64,000 nucleotides of DNA, from positions 40,127,637 to 40,191,636 of the forward strand of contig OU342632.1 in assembly GCA_910589415.1 (NCBI GenBank), given 5' to 3'. Each line of letters opens with the position of its first letter. The stretch's first letter is position 1. The notes under the pieces were generated by a model. The model was not told the DNA's origin and made no database searches. It saw only the letters and a program-made list of their open reading frames with translations. Positions 12,145-24,280 of the stretch are shown here, piece after piece. Source of the stretch: Malachius bipustulatus (taxonomy: Eukaryota; Arthropoda; Insecta; Coleoptera; Melyridae). A program made the translations under genes and the position numbers.

Positions 12145-12330
12145 AGTTACACTGCTCTACAGGTATATACCCAACTACAGAGCAGGAAATTATAAGAAAG
12201 TTTAACGATATAAAAATATAATAGGTAAATCCACAAATTAACACATAGGCAATACATAATAACAACAATAATAACCGCAGCAACGACAGCAACGACAGAA
12301 AACAAGATAACTTGAACAACAATGATTATT

Positions 12331-15300
12331 TCAAACGATCGTGCTATGCCAAACTACGGACTTAAAATAGCTGGGGCTGCAGAACCTTGGATCATTGTGT
12401 TTACACATATTATTGTACAAATCGCATATTCTATAAATGATTGAAAACTTTAAAACATTTGTTCTCGGCGTAGGCAGATAAAATGCGTGTCCCTGTCGAG
12501 AACCCTCCCTAGGTACATTAAAATTTAGCATGCCATATAAAGCAGGACAATCAATGACACCATTTATCAGCTTATGTAAAAATATAAGAGACTGATAGTG
12601 TCGCCTCTTCTCAAGAGCCGACATCGAAAATCGCTCCCAGAGCACAGCATTCGGTATTCCTGTTTCGGGATAAACGCCACTCACCCTGTATGTTAGAAGT
12701 TTCAAAAACCGCCGCTGAACAGATTCTAGTAAGTTCATGTGAGAAGCATATGACGGAGACCAAATAGGCGACGCATACTCTAATTTTGATCTTATACGAA
12801 AGCATTAAAAAGTACTTTGAGAACGTCTTCACTAACGATATCTCTGCTGCTTCTAAGTACAAATCCATAGGTCCTAAGTGACTCGCCAACAATAGTTTCG
12901 ATGTGTCTTGAAAACGTGAGCTTGCTGTCGAAAACAACACCGAGATTTCGAAATGTGTTTGACCGATGTTAAATTCTATCTAAAATTTGATAGCCAAATA
13001 TAACTGGTGACTGCTTCAAAGTAAAAGTAAGCGTGCTGCATTTTCCAACGTTTAACGGCATATTATTCCTCATACACCAGGATGAGATTTTGTGAAGATT
13101 CTCCTGCAATCTCTGGCAGTCACTTACATCTCTAACGATACTGAAAATCTTAATGTCGTCTGCATACATCAAGCATTTCTTTGTTCACATTCAACAATAT
13201 CATTCATATATATATTATAAACAGTAAGGGTCCCAACACGGATCCCTGAGGAACACCAGACGGCACCCCGTACTCGATAGACCTGAAACCATTCAGTTCC
13301 ACATATTGCATACGGTCAGTCAAATATGACCGCATCAATGATACGACAGAATCGGAAAAACCAAGAAAAGTCAGCTTACGCAGCAAAATGCCATGGTCCA
13401 GCCTGTCAAAGGTCTTAGACAGGTCGGTGTATATAACATCCACCTGCAGACCTCCATCAACAGCCTTGGCCAAATATTGGGTCATACATGCCAGATTGGT
13501 CACAACAGATCTCCCCTTGACAAAGCCATGCTGCGACACGGACAACATCCCATGAACCTCAGAATACAAGCTATTATATAATAGTATCTCAAAGACTTTG
13601 CTGAAATTGCAGATAACACTAATGGGTCTAAAATTACTTACATCTGTCCTGTCACCCTTCTTATGAACGGGGCAAATTTTGGATCTCTTCCAGATGTCAG
13701 GAACTGTCTGTGTACGCAAGCTCAGGTTAAACAAGATTGCCAATGGTCGCGCAAAACAGTTCGCACAATCCTTTAAGAAAAAAGCTGGAATTTCGTCTGG
13801 ACCAATTGTCATTTTATTTTTGAGTCTCTTTAGACCCTCCAATACCTCGTCTTCAGAGAATGGCTGAACACCAAATTTGTTGCCCGCATTACGTGCATTG
13901 TTGTCACAGTAAGACGAATGAGATGGGACAGAAAAGGCCCCACTGAAGAACCTGGCAAATGCATCCAGAATCTCCGAGGGACGAGCCATCTGCTCACCGT
14001 TGTAATGCACATTGTTCCCCACGGATGACGCGGCTTTTTTATTTTTAATGAAAGCCCAAAATTTTGATGGACAATCTCGGAAGGATCTTTCGGCGGCAGA
14101 AACATATCTTTTATAAGATTCGCTAATACTGAGCTTGATCTTCTTTCTCAAAACAGAAAATTCTCTGTATCTTTGAGGACTTTTAGTAGTTCTATATAGT
14201 CCAATAAAGTCTAAAAAGTCATACGTATCGATTAAGAATACACATCCTTTTGATAGTTCGATTTATTTTGTTTCATGTACGTGTTTTTATAGTAACCGTC
14301 CAGTTTGTCTAAACACTCCATCCCGCATAAATAAGTATACGTCAACATTGGTTTTGAATGAGAATTAAATGCACAACACAGAGGATAGAATGTCATTACG
14401 TGAATAAATTTTATGTAGTTGTCAGTGGCTCTCAAACTGACGTAAGCGGTTCAATTCATTTTTTGAATGATTCCTCCAATAATTATTACGCTCGTTCACA
14501 ACTTGACAATTAACTGTTTGACATTTTCTGGTGAAATTAAAAATATTAATTCGGACGGTTAGTAAGACGTCACATCTGACTTTTTAAAGTTAATCCTACT
14601 ATATAAACGCCACAATGTAGCTTTATGCTTAATATCACGTATGATTGAAGGTCTAAACCACACAGGATATTTCCCACTCCTGACTGGTGACGTTTTAGGA
14701 ACATGGGAATCCAGTATTCCATACAACGCTTGATAAAAGCTAGAACAAGCTGCATTGATTTCCTCAAATGAATCAAGAAAGCTCCAATCAGTGTGCAACA
14801 ATCTGTTATAGAGTCCGATAAAATCAGCCTGACGAAAATTATACCTGACAGTCATACCAAAAGGTAAACCGCCCTTATAAAACTAACAGAAGATTGTAAA
14901 CTGATGAATAGATTCAGGGCAGGGTGATGACCATCCTCGCCCACAAGTGGATCATCGGATCTTTCAACCAAACAATTGCACCCGCTCAAAACCAAATCTA
15001 AAAGTCTATTATTCTCATTGTAAACAAAATTAAATTGACGAAAACTATGAACACCTATAAAATTGTCAAGCTGCCCTACTTTGCCACCAGCAACCAAAGA
15101 TGGATCATCCAGCGACCCTGCATAGTCTGTGATGTTAAAATCCCCCAATAACACCACATTATCACTATTATCAATGTAAAGAACAGACAAATATTCAAAG
15201 AATGCTTCATACTCACATGCAGTGGTATTTGGAGGAATATAGACATTTATTATTACTACATGTCGACCATTCATATTAATTTTTACACCAACAACATCAA

Positions 15301-15694
15301 TATTGGGAGCAACATTAATCGAAGCCTCAAAAACCAGATTTGAGACGCAGTATTTATTATCAACAGCCAAAAGTACACCTCCACCCCGCGAAGTTCCGGT
15401 AACTATAAAATTCCTATCAGATCGGTAAACGCTGTACCTCCGTGAAAACAGTTCCTGGTCCAACACAGAAGAATTCAGCCATGTTTCTGTGAGGGCAAAG
15501 ATATCATATTCGCTATATAGAGATTTGTTATAAACCGTGGTAGTTTTCGAACGCAAGCCACGTGTGTTCTGATAATAAACAGATAACTCTCTTCCACTGG
15601 AAAAACCGCGTCCCACCGAACAATAACCATTACTACCGCCATTATCAACCCCACTGTAGCCACCATTAATAGAAACGTCATCAATATTTAATTG
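12331..15694 (-). pseudogene. LINE-1 ORF2: endonuclease/reverse transcriptase (broken)
   Basis: Reading from 15694 down: the endonuclease domain (YYQNTRGLRSK, TETWLN, LLGDFNITDY) up to about 14852. A frameshift follows, then a linker (14855-14559, YNFRQADFIGLYN). After a probable insertion comes the reverse transcriptase at 14151-13204 (FRPISVICNFSKVFE, GVPQGSVLGPLLF). Two more frameshifts precede MYADDIKIF at 13172. A C-terminal segment with VQRRFLKLLTYR ends at 12331. The catalytic YADD is intact but the frame is split in at least five pieces, so no full protein is possible. The frame begins directly after the ORF1 stop, in the same phase. It contains no ATG until about 110 codons into the endonuclease. 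Confidence 0.85.
14239..14570. mobile_element. Probable foreign insertion inside LINE-1 ORF2
   Basis: LINE coding resumes on both sides (ending KKSDV before, starting YDFLDFIGLYRTTK after), but about 330 bp between them shows no RT-related coding. TCTTA occurs at both junctions and may be a target duplication. AACCGTCC near one end and GGACGGTT inside form a short inverted repeat. Identity of the insert is unknown. Confidence 0.4.
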
Positions 15695-15697
15695 CTA
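15689..15697 (-). promoter_or_regulatory. Possible readthrough stop: TAG CAA TTA
   Basis: On the minus strand the ORF1 stop reads AAA TAG CAA TTA. UAG followed by CARYYA is the established readthrough context first described in tobamoviruses. ORF2 is in the same frame and has no nearby ATG. Readthrough is inferred from context only. Confidence 0.5.
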
Positions 15698-16950
15698 TTT
15701 TATGCCAAATACATCAGACCGAATCGAAGAGAGAATGCGAGCATAGCATGGACAACTATTATCCCAGGCGGCATGACTGACATCACCCTGTCCACCAAAT
15801 TTTTCAAAGTAATTAACGCAGTTAGCACATTTTAAATAATCAGACTTACATTTTTTAACGGAGTGATCACCACCACACTTTGGACACACGGGTGAGTGTC
15901 GGCAACCCTTAGACATATGATTCAAACCGCTGCAGTTATAGCATCGCTTTACCTCAATTGCATCATAAACCATACACCGATCATATCCTATAAACAAGTG
16001 TCCTGCAGCCAGAGCCCTCTGATAAGTTACCGCATATCAACCTGAATGACAGCCTGAAAAACATCATTTCTATTACGCAAATTCTTAAAACTAATATATT
16101 TGCAAACACTTTCTGACAATAGCACTTCCTGATTCTGAATCTTCAAACAGTGAATTAATTCTTCGGGTTTGAGATTCTCAGAAAGTCCTACCAATTTAAT
16201 TCTAGGCATCAGACTAGACACCTCCTTAACTGTATAATCTTCAGATGGCTTCTCCTGTACCATGGCCTTGAACTTCCCGGAGTCATCAACACTGCGACAA
16301 TTCACAACAACTCCACCACCTTTTATACCCTTGACTCTGGAGAAATTTAAATTATTCTCGGCAGGATTCATCTTCTGGAATAGGTCAGTCTTCGTAGCGG
16401 CCACACTCTGGTCAGGTCTCACCGGTTTCACAACAATAGAACGAACATCTCTAACAACCTCGGCAAAATTCCGTGTTTTCGGACATGCAGCTGCAGTCGA
16501 CATCTCAAGCTTCATTTGACTATTCTGCCACGAGTCCATATTAGCCCTAAGAATCGTCTCAAATTCAGAGATCAGTTGTTGCTTGAAAGAAGCCATCTCC
16601 GCAGTTAGTCTCCTCTCCATTTCCTCGATAACATTTGAAAAGTAATTCACAATTTCTTTACATTTACCACAGGGAAGACCAAAATCAGAACTCAGTGAGG
16701 AGACCCGGTCACGAAAACGACCTCCAGCATTTCATAAATTAGCATCAGCCACCTTAGAAGATCTAGGCTTGTTAGACCTGATACAACCATCACATTTCCA
16801 CTTCTTCAAAGCACCGGACTTTTTCATTTCCACAAATTTGCCCTCAGCTATACCAGCACACGCAATATGAATACTCTTCTGACAGCCTACAGAACAATCA
16901 AGATAGTCCTCATGTCTACCAATGGTATTGGTGCAGGACAGGACACACAT
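15695..16950 (-). pseudogene. LINE-1 ORF1: PHD finger, coiled coil, zinc-knuckle protein (broken)
   Basis: Starts at an ATG (16950-16948). Residues 2-57 form a C4HC3 PHD-like finger (C..C, LDCSVGC, HIAC, WKCDGC). An in-frame TGA at about 16732 follows. The frame then continues through a coiled-coil stretch (VIEEMERRLTAEM) and a fold with VVNCRSVDDSGKFKAMV and VIQVDMR. A frameshift near 16030 leads into GHLFIGYDRCMVYDAIEVKRCYNC and further zinc knuckles with the core CPKCGGDHSVKKC. This layout is typical of gag-like ORF1 proteins that bind LINE RNA. The terminal TAG at 15697-15695 is followed by CAATTA, and ORF2 continues in the same phase. Without the internal stop and frameshift this would be a protein of about 420 residues. 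Confidence 0.85.
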
Positions 16951-17000
16951 TTGATCACCATAAGAAAGAGTTTATGGGCCCCTTTATGCCTAATTTGAAT

Positions 17001-18489
17001 TAAATAATGCACTCGACACTGATGAGTGCGTCCATGGCCACCTTTAAGTTTAATAGTTTTTTTTTATCATTTAACTTGCAATTCAATTTAACATCCACTG
17101 GATTATTTCACCGTATTTATTCCTTATCAGCCTTGATAAATACTTATCTCTTCTTCAAAAAATAACTCTAATTTCCCTATATTCACTGAGAAACCTTGGA
17201 TCTATTTTCCACTATTACTTGTCTCCACCAATTTGAACCACCACAATTCTTTACATATGTTGTAACAAAAATTTTCCTCTTCAATTCAATACAACTTTCA
17301 AAAGTTTATTCACCATATTAGCCAAGCAACCTAACCAATTTTGGGAGCTCATTAAAATACGGTACACTCTCCGGAAAATCGTTTCCAAAATCTTTATCAA
17401 TACCTATAAATGATCTTACTTGACCATAAAATCAATATCTGTAGAACATAAATATAGGGTGATAAAATATAAGATTTATATAAGAAAAAATCTGAACGCG
17501 AATAAGACAGATCAAATATTCAGATTAGAGTAACTCTGCCATATATGAAGGATATTTAAACAACTTAAGGGATGCTTGCTTACAGAAATTGACACTTGCT
17601 GATATTTTGATCTCTAGAGAATCTATTTCCATTGACACCTCAAATAAATGAAAAATAACCTTTTAATTATTTCTCTCGAAATTATAATTAATTTCTTGAA
17701 GTTTGGCGAAAGAAATATTATTCGAATTGGTGCGGTATTGGAGGATGATTAATTGAACTTGTATAGGTACATTTGTAACACTTTCTCAAATCTGCATGGA
17801 TGTGAAAGAGACGATGTAAAAAGGGAGTTTTCTACAAAGATCTTGAAAGATGCTGATCCAATTAACATGTGGTAAGCTTTAGTCTTTCATATAGGATATC
17901 AAACTAGTTTGTAATGATAATGAAAGCTCACAAAATTAATGTACCATGGTTTACCTAGTGATATTATTTAAAGGAAAATAGGTATAGAACAATCCTTATC
18001 TTCCTTATACGCAATAACAGTAGTGACTTTTTTATACATCCAATGGTAATCAAATGGTAACGACAGATACCGCCTCCGGCAAAGATAATGACACATTGCC
18101 ATACTAAAGACACTCTTCACTGACCAAATATCTAATAATATCTTGGGAGATAATCACAGAGTAACAGAGCAGTGCTAGAAACAATGCTCGGCACGCGCCG
18201 TGTATACAGGGACGAACTCTTTCTACTTTTAATCTGTGAAATATAATTACTTATATTAAATAGCACTTATTACGTTTTTGAAAGTCTTTCTGGTGCTACC
18301 TGTGAACTAGCAGATTTCTAAAATATAAATATAATCGATCACGAGCTTGGAGCAGGATATTGCAAGATCAAGAATTAACCTGTTTTTAGCCTGTCGTATG
18401 TGATGATAAAGCTAGGAACATAATTCATAATTCCTTTGCGTGCATGAAATTCCTATGGAAATCGTTTTGACAGATCGATTTTGTTTTTT
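17001..18489. other. No feature recognised
   Basis: AT-rich sequence upstream of LINE-1; its first 100-200 bp may be LINE 5' UTR. No frame above background and no repeats seen. Confidence 0.45.
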
Positions 18490-19143
18490 AAAATGTCATC
18501 ATCTGAAGTGTAATATATTATCATAATGACGTCATTGGTTTTTGGCTAATGACGTCATTGGTTTTTTTGTCAATGACGTCATCACTATTTTGTTAAACGC
18601 ATCGATGCAAAGGTCCTTTTAAGGAGAATATTTCCCTTATTATTTTCCCATGAGAAAAACGAAGAAGAAAAATTATTTTTGAAAATGAGGTCAAGATACA
18701 GATTTTGAACGCCTTTCTAAAGAGCACTTTTTTTTCTAAAATTTCAATTTTACATTCGTAAGCTCAATAAAGTTTTTTATAAAAGTACAATAACAATTTT
18801 TGGTAATTTAGTGGTGTACCAACAATAAAAGCCTGGCATAAGACTAACTTTTTTTTTAATTTGCAAATAAAAATGTGAGACCTTCGACAAATATCTTCCT
18901 TAGAAAGATCTCTAAAGAAATGATGTAAGTACTTCATTGCGACCATATTTAAAAAAATAAATATTTCTTCTTCTTTTTATTTGCTAAATATTCTCAATAC
19001 CACGACCTCTGAAAGGATAAATCTTTACTAGGGGAGGCTGCCTTAAAAAGATGACGTCATAGGTTTTTAGGTCGATGACGTTTTATCATTATTGTTCAAA
19101 ATCTAATGACGTCATAATAATGCATTAAACGTCAGAAGTAATA
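18490..19143. repeat. Inverted-repeat element with TGACGTCA clusters
   Basis: Three perfect TGACGTCA octamers occur at 18527, 18550 and 18574 (spacing 23-24 bp). A mirrored group lies at 19052 and 19107, with a decayed one at about 19076. The left block aligns with the reverse complement of the right block (ATGACGTCATTGGTTTTT against ATGACGTCATAGGTTTTT-type units). Weaker complementarity continues inward (GAGAATATTT, AAGAAGAA). I read this as a MITE-like element with triple subterminal repeats that happen to match the CRE/ATF consensus. The outer ends are approximate. Confidence 0.55.
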
Positions 19144-20380
19144 TATGTTGAGGTTGCTGGGCAAAGCTCAAAAAAAGAGCTTGACGCTATGCACAATAAG
19201 ACAGAAGTCACAAACCACAAGTTCTGTTAAGAAGGACTCGAAAACTCAAAGCTCCTTTCCTAACATAAATGGTTTGCAATAATAGTCAATTCACTTAACA
19301 ATAAGGAATTGTAACGAAAGCCACAGGCTTTTTGCAAAGGATTTGAAGCTCTTATGAGCTGGAAGCTCTACAAACGAGCTTGAAGTCGTTGAATTGAAAG
19401 TAGCTTGAAATCAATTGAAGAGTTTGAAGTCCTGAAGAAGCTGGAGAGCTTAAAATTAATATTTTTTCCAATACACATTGCAGCCTTTTTGAAGAAGCAG
19501 TCGTTAAATTAAAAAGAGTTACCATAAACTATAGAAATAAATAAACAAAAAAGCTTCAATGCTATTGTAAATTGTGAAGGAAACAAAATAAATATTTGAA
19601 AAACACAACAGAGTCCACCCCTGATGACATATCATCGTGATCGAACATTGATGTCTGATGTGCAACAGAGAAATGCGGAAGTCCTCGGTGGCTGAAGCAA
19701 CCAGCGCTGCCATACGCCATCATTAGGCGACAGTGCCTACTGTTTTTGTATGTAGCAATCATTGTCTGCAAGAAGCATAGATGATGACAATCTGGATGTC
19801 ACAGCGAATGGATCATCATTCGCAATCAGTCTTAGTGTCCACTGAAGTTTGCCCAACTGGAGAAACAACGTTCATTGTCCGAAAGAGCAGTGCAATGAGG
19901 AGTGTGGCAGGAAATCGTCGATGGAATAATAATCGACTTTGCCCATCTTGCTTGCATAAACTTGATGGAATGGAAATTATTTCATTCTAAGATCTCGACA
20001 TTTTAGAGCACATTTTATGGTTGACAGACAGAAATAGACAGACATAACTTGCTCTAGGTTACTTATCTAATCATTTTGATCTAAGTACTTACGACAGTTC
20101 AATATTTTTGAAGTTACGAAAACATAAGAAAGTCTCATAGCATCTTTTATTTTTGATGTTATTAAGCTTTCTTTGCAATACTTATCAGATGAATCAATCC
20201 ATCCATAAAACTATCATACAGAAGGAATCTTCTTAGATATGATATCATAGGCAATAAACTCCTTGATAGGCTTCAATTTGAGACAAATTTTTAACAGTTG
20301 TGACTTGTGATGGAGTTTCTCTGAACGGAATTATATGTAGGATCACCATACATTTATGAAGAAAGAATTCGAAATCTTAT
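19144..20380. other. No gene recognised
   Basis: Contains several short frames. One at 19781-19990 ends with WNNNRLCPSCLHKLDG, a CxxC-containing stretch, but it is too short to assign. Confidence 0.4.
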
Positions 20381-20480
20381 AGGCGGTAGCTAGGCGGGTT
20401 AGAGTGCAGACTACCAATCCGTCGAGACTGTCATTGTCTGCATGGGTCCGAATCCCAGCTCGTCACGGGTTTTCTGTTCG
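20381..20480 (+). repeat. tRNA-derived SINE head
   Basis: A-box-like TAGCTAGGCGGGTTAGAGTGC (20387-20407) and B box GGGTCCGAATCCC (20443-20455) at tRNA-like spacing, followed by CTCGTCACGGGTTTTC. No closed acceptor stem, so this is a SINE promoter region. It resembles the copy at 30835-30910 (both GGTTAGAG...GTCAC). Confidence 0.7.
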
Positions 20481-21659
20481 TCTATTCAACTATTTATTTT
20501 GTATGGGGGCGAGGGGCGTAACTTTTGATTGAAGGGATTGGTTTTTCAAAAATTCAAAATAACCCTTAATAAGACAACAAAAACTACCTACCTTTTGACT
20601 GTCATTTTTTCTCATGATAGTACAAGATGTCGCCACTAGGGCAAAAGGGCCATTTGTTTTAATTTGAACTAAGCCTCGTAAAAAGTACAATTTCAATTCA
20701 ATAATTACAGTTAAAATTGATCAAATCAAATGTTCAAAATGAGCCATTTTGTTGTATATACAAGGTGTCCAGGTATGAGTGTAAGAGCTACACGTGGCGA
20801 CCTTCCTTGGACTATTTTGAGTAAAAAATCTTAATACAATAATGCTCTAAACCTCTTCACGGTGCCACATGAGGTCATCAAAGTTAGAAATTCTGGGTCA
20901 CAAATATGCATATTATTGAACTTCTGTTTCCTTTTGCAGTTACGGTTACAGTTGAAGTTACAGTTACGGTCAAAAAACGTATGATGTCATATTGCTTGCC
21001 TTATGGTTTTGCGGTGAATGGTTTTTCGTGAAAAATATTCCAAGTTCCTCATTTACCCATATTCTGTCTATGGCAGCGTTCGAATGCTTGCAACTTTTCC
21101 TATACACCCTTCTTATAGATCATTAAACCTGGTGTCTCTTGATTTTGATCTCTGAAGGCGCCTGGAATACAAACTATTTGCCACGAAGATCTGAAAGATA
21201 GTGTACCTACTTAAGGTAGGTATAGGTACCTATAAAGCTCGGTATAAACGGAAATTAGATTTACTTCACATGAGACTTCAGTAAACGTTAAAGAGAATTA
21301 CTCGTACCAGCAAATAATCGAGCGAATACGTGAAAAATAAATTATTCGTTTAAATATTAACAGCAAAAGGGTTGGGTTTCAAGAGGAAAAACCAAGAGAT
21401 AGCTAATCAATAATTCGGCATTGACATAAAAAATACCAGATCAATAAGAATCTTGAACTTTTGAAGAGATCTGACACACAAATCCTATATAGCCAGGGAG
21501 AGTTTCTTTATCTGTAACCAAGATAACTTCAACAGTTCTATAGAATAGACCAAAAAACCGAATGCCATGCAAATCGAATAATTTATTAGAGAGTAGCAAC
21601 TTCCCATCATTGCCCAGTCCCTATTCTCCCTACTGGTCAAAGTGGCGGTGAATTCGACA
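20481..21659. other. No gene recognised; short repeats
   Basis: Holds an isolated element-type end, ATACAAGGTGTCC (about 20759), and a run of GTTACGGTTACAGTT-like words at about 20937-20975. Nothing coding. Confidence 0.4.
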
Positions 21660-21915
21660 AAGTAGACCGTTAAGGTGGTGTGAGTGCGGAGAACCGCCGT
21701 CGTCCTGCAACGTTTCCTGTGCACGAACCCTCCCGGATTCCAGGAAGTGAGAGAGTCGGCTCCTCGCCGGTGCCGGGATCGATAAAACTCTCTCAGATCA
21801 TGCGATGTGACGCAGCTCGCCTTGCGGGATTTCACCCCATCTGTTTACCTGAGATGAGTCAAGGGTCCGCGCCGCTACGCCGACGACGCCACCATGTTGC
21901 CAGTTTCACATAGGT
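21660..21915. other. GC-rich islet
   Basis: A clearly GC- and CpG-rich block in AT-rich surroundings. A 77-codon plus-strand frame fills it but matches no family I know. It ends near CATAGGTAGGAC, a possible splice donor. It could be a host 5' UTR/exon or promoter islet; only composition supports this. Confidence 0.35.
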
Positions 21916-22369
21916 AGGACATGAATCTTATGTATTAAAATTACATCAGACTGCAATCATGAGTAAACTAGTCAGCAGCCAGACTGACTTTGCATTTATG
22001 ATTACAGAAACAGCTGCACTTATATCAGTAAAAGTTGAGTGCGGGGTAATTGGGTTAATTGGGTTGGAAGAACTTGTCCTTGCCCCGTTATGATTATCTC
22101 TTTTGCTACTTTAATAGTAGAAGAAAAAGAGATCCAACCTGATAATAATAATATGAACCTATATTTATGATCGCGACCAAAAAAGATGAGTATACCTAAT
22201 CTGGAAATATAGGTACGCTTATACTAATGACCTGAACCTGAAAGTCATCCTTTACCAACCACTACTTAGGAAGATCTGCGGATGTGATAGAGATAAATTT
22301 TCTAACTCTTTTCGAGCTCTTTTCTAACAAAAAAAGAACTTCTCTTCTTATATACCAAAAGTATGGAGA

Positions 22370-22700
22370 ATATCACGGATCCGACATCCGCATTGTATCC
22401 AGTTAAGCTGACCTGGATAACCCGGGAGAGCAACGGCGCTCAATATCGACTTGGAGCGCGGGGGACAAGGACCAATGCTGCAGGAGAGTCAGACGGGCCA
22501 ATGAGGAGATAGGCCCGCACCTAGGGCCCGTTGCTAGGCAATCGACGACATTCAAACTCTCCAACGGACACTGGAGGAGAAAGGAGATCGGTCCTATATG
22601 CAGGAGAGCGGGGGTTGGTCGTGGCGGCGGTGCGCAAATCCTGCCGGGGCAGAATCCTATATATCGGCAGGAAGGTGAAGGTGGATAATTCGATTTATCT
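22370..22700. other. GC-rich islet
   Basis: Second CpG-rich block (GGCGGCGGTGCGC, GGGCCCGTTGC), with TATATCGG at its right side. No recognisable protein. Possible promoter or untranslated exon; unproven. Confidence 0.3.
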
Positions 22701-23639
22701 CCATGCTGGAGATTTGGACATAATTTTTAGTGTTCATTTATTATTATAAGGGGAGACATTGTGCATGAGAGTAAATATTGAAGTATGAAGTATGCGAATC
22801 AGACAATGTCACAAATTTTATCAAAATGATAGATAATTATTGACAAAGGTGGAGATAAGAACTAGCGTTTGAAATATTTATATTTGATTAATCTTTTCAT
22901 GATCAAAGCACCCTAGTCGTATTTAGGGGTTTAATAAATTAATCACGTTCTATTAGCTCTTGACAAATCCATTTATGTTTGATCTCGATATAATAATAAC
23001 TCGATAACAGTTCGTTTAATTTTTCCAATACCTATTAGGTACCTATCTTATAATAAAAAATCTTGCTTTGATTTGAGAGTTCGATTCCTCTGAACTTGAT
23101 GACTTCTCGTTGTTATGAAGAAGAGGCAATTGTGAAAAAAAAAGTTGGTCTTGGACCCGTACCAAGCAATTTTATTTCATGTTTTAATACCTCAGCGCGG
23201 ATTTGCTCATGGTTCTTTAGTGGTGCGTGGTGTTTTTACTTTAATTTTTGTCAACGATATTCGGATTCTGTGGGTTCTGGAACAAATCAATCAAGTTTAA
23301 ATAGTCGTTTTTACAAATTTAGGATTGTATTATATGTATTATATGATGTATTCTAAATAAAAACATATAAATAGTATAGCGTGCTCGAAAAGGAATCCGT
23401 TTGAAGTACGTCCTGACAACTAAGAGGTTTGTCTTAACTTAATCCACTCTTAAAAAGAGAGTTTCGATAGTGAAATGTGGTCGTGGACTATCCTGAAAAT
23501 ATCCTTCAGCCAGTTCGTGGTCATGCAGCTTGTTCATAAACGGCTGAAGAATTTTCTCACTGTTAGGTATACCGCATAGCATTTATGTTATCTTCAAAAC
23601 AGATTGGCCCAATTAATCGTCTAGCACTAATCGCTGCAC
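22701..23639. other. No gene recognised
   Basis: AT-rich. An 86-codon frame (23096-23356) overlaps weak RT-like residues in another frame, too poor to call. Confidence 0.4.
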
Positions 23640-24280
23640 AAACGCCAAATTTCATAGGATGAAGTGGCGGATTTTCCCTTCATCCTATGAAAAAGTGGCG
23701 GAATCCCTTCATAAATCGTAGACATATTAGTACCATTATACGAATGAGGACTGGCCATTGTCTTACAGGGAAACATAAAATTAGAATTGGGGTGGCTGAA
23801 ACTCCATATTGTGAGTGTGGACAGGTCGAAGACCCAGACCACCTATTTTTAGAATGCCCTATTAACATTTTAGATAATTTTGACATTTATGGACTTTTGA
23901 TTTCATGCGGCATACCTACCCCTATGAATGTGGCAACAATCTTGTTCAATCTTAATTTTAAGGCATCTATGGTGTTATCCAAATTTTTGAAACTGAACCA
24001 GATTTCTTTATAGGCGTGCCTGACTTAAATTTTCCCTCCTCTATCCTGGGATCTATCCAGAGGCAACTTTCGGATGTGTTAATGCTCTGCTGTTGCCCCA
24101 GAGAGAGAAGAGTTATTTCCTTTGTTGTGTTTTGTCCAAATTTAATTAACTCTCTTTAAGTTAATTACAAGCACTGGAAATCGCCAGGATATCAAAATCT
24201 GGCCAAATCATAGAAACACTTGCAGCTGGCTGCTATGCACAATGGTGCCCAAGCCATAGAAATAGAAGAAGAAGAACAAT
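23640..24280 (+). pseudogene. LINE C-terminal fragment with CCHC finger
   Basis: The frame at 23687-24013 reads RTGHCLTGKHKIRIG followed by CECGQVEDPDHLFLEC. This is the GHC...H plus C-x-C-x8-H-x4-C signature that ends the ORF2 of many RNase H-bearing and Jockey-type LINEs. A normal stop follows after KLNQISL. A 3' UTR of about 250 bp then leads to a GAAGAAGAAGAAC tail at about 24266-24279. Upstream DNA to 23440 may be more of the same element but is too degraded. The fragment is 5' truncated, the usual fate of LINE copies. Confidence 0.65.

Larger units (their letters stand above)
12108..17000 (-). mobile_element. LINE-1: decayed Jockey-superfamily non-LTR retrotransposon
   Basis: Near full-length element on the minus strand. 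ORF1 (16950-15695) is followed by ORF2 (15694-12331), a 3' UTR and an AAAT microsatellite tail at the 3' end. ORF1 carries a PHD-type zinc finger and zinc knuckles; ORF2 carries apurinic-type endonuclease and reverse transcriptase. A PHD finger in ORF1 and a microsatellite tail instead of poly(A) recall CR1/L2-like members of the Jockey superfamily; clade placement is inference. The copy has an in-frame stop and frameshifts in ORF1, at least four disruptions in ORF2 and a probable foreign insertion at 14239-14570. The 5' boundary is not certain. Confidence 0.85.

Noticed and set aside
23070..23092. GAGTTCGATTCCTCT, resembling a tRNA T-arm
   Set aside because: No A box, anticodon arm or acceptor stem can be placed upstream.
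23096..23356. Weak RT-like residues (IPQ...GSLV...LIFVNDI) overlapping an 86-codon frame
   Set aside because: Needs an insertion inside the motif and has no other RT block nearby.
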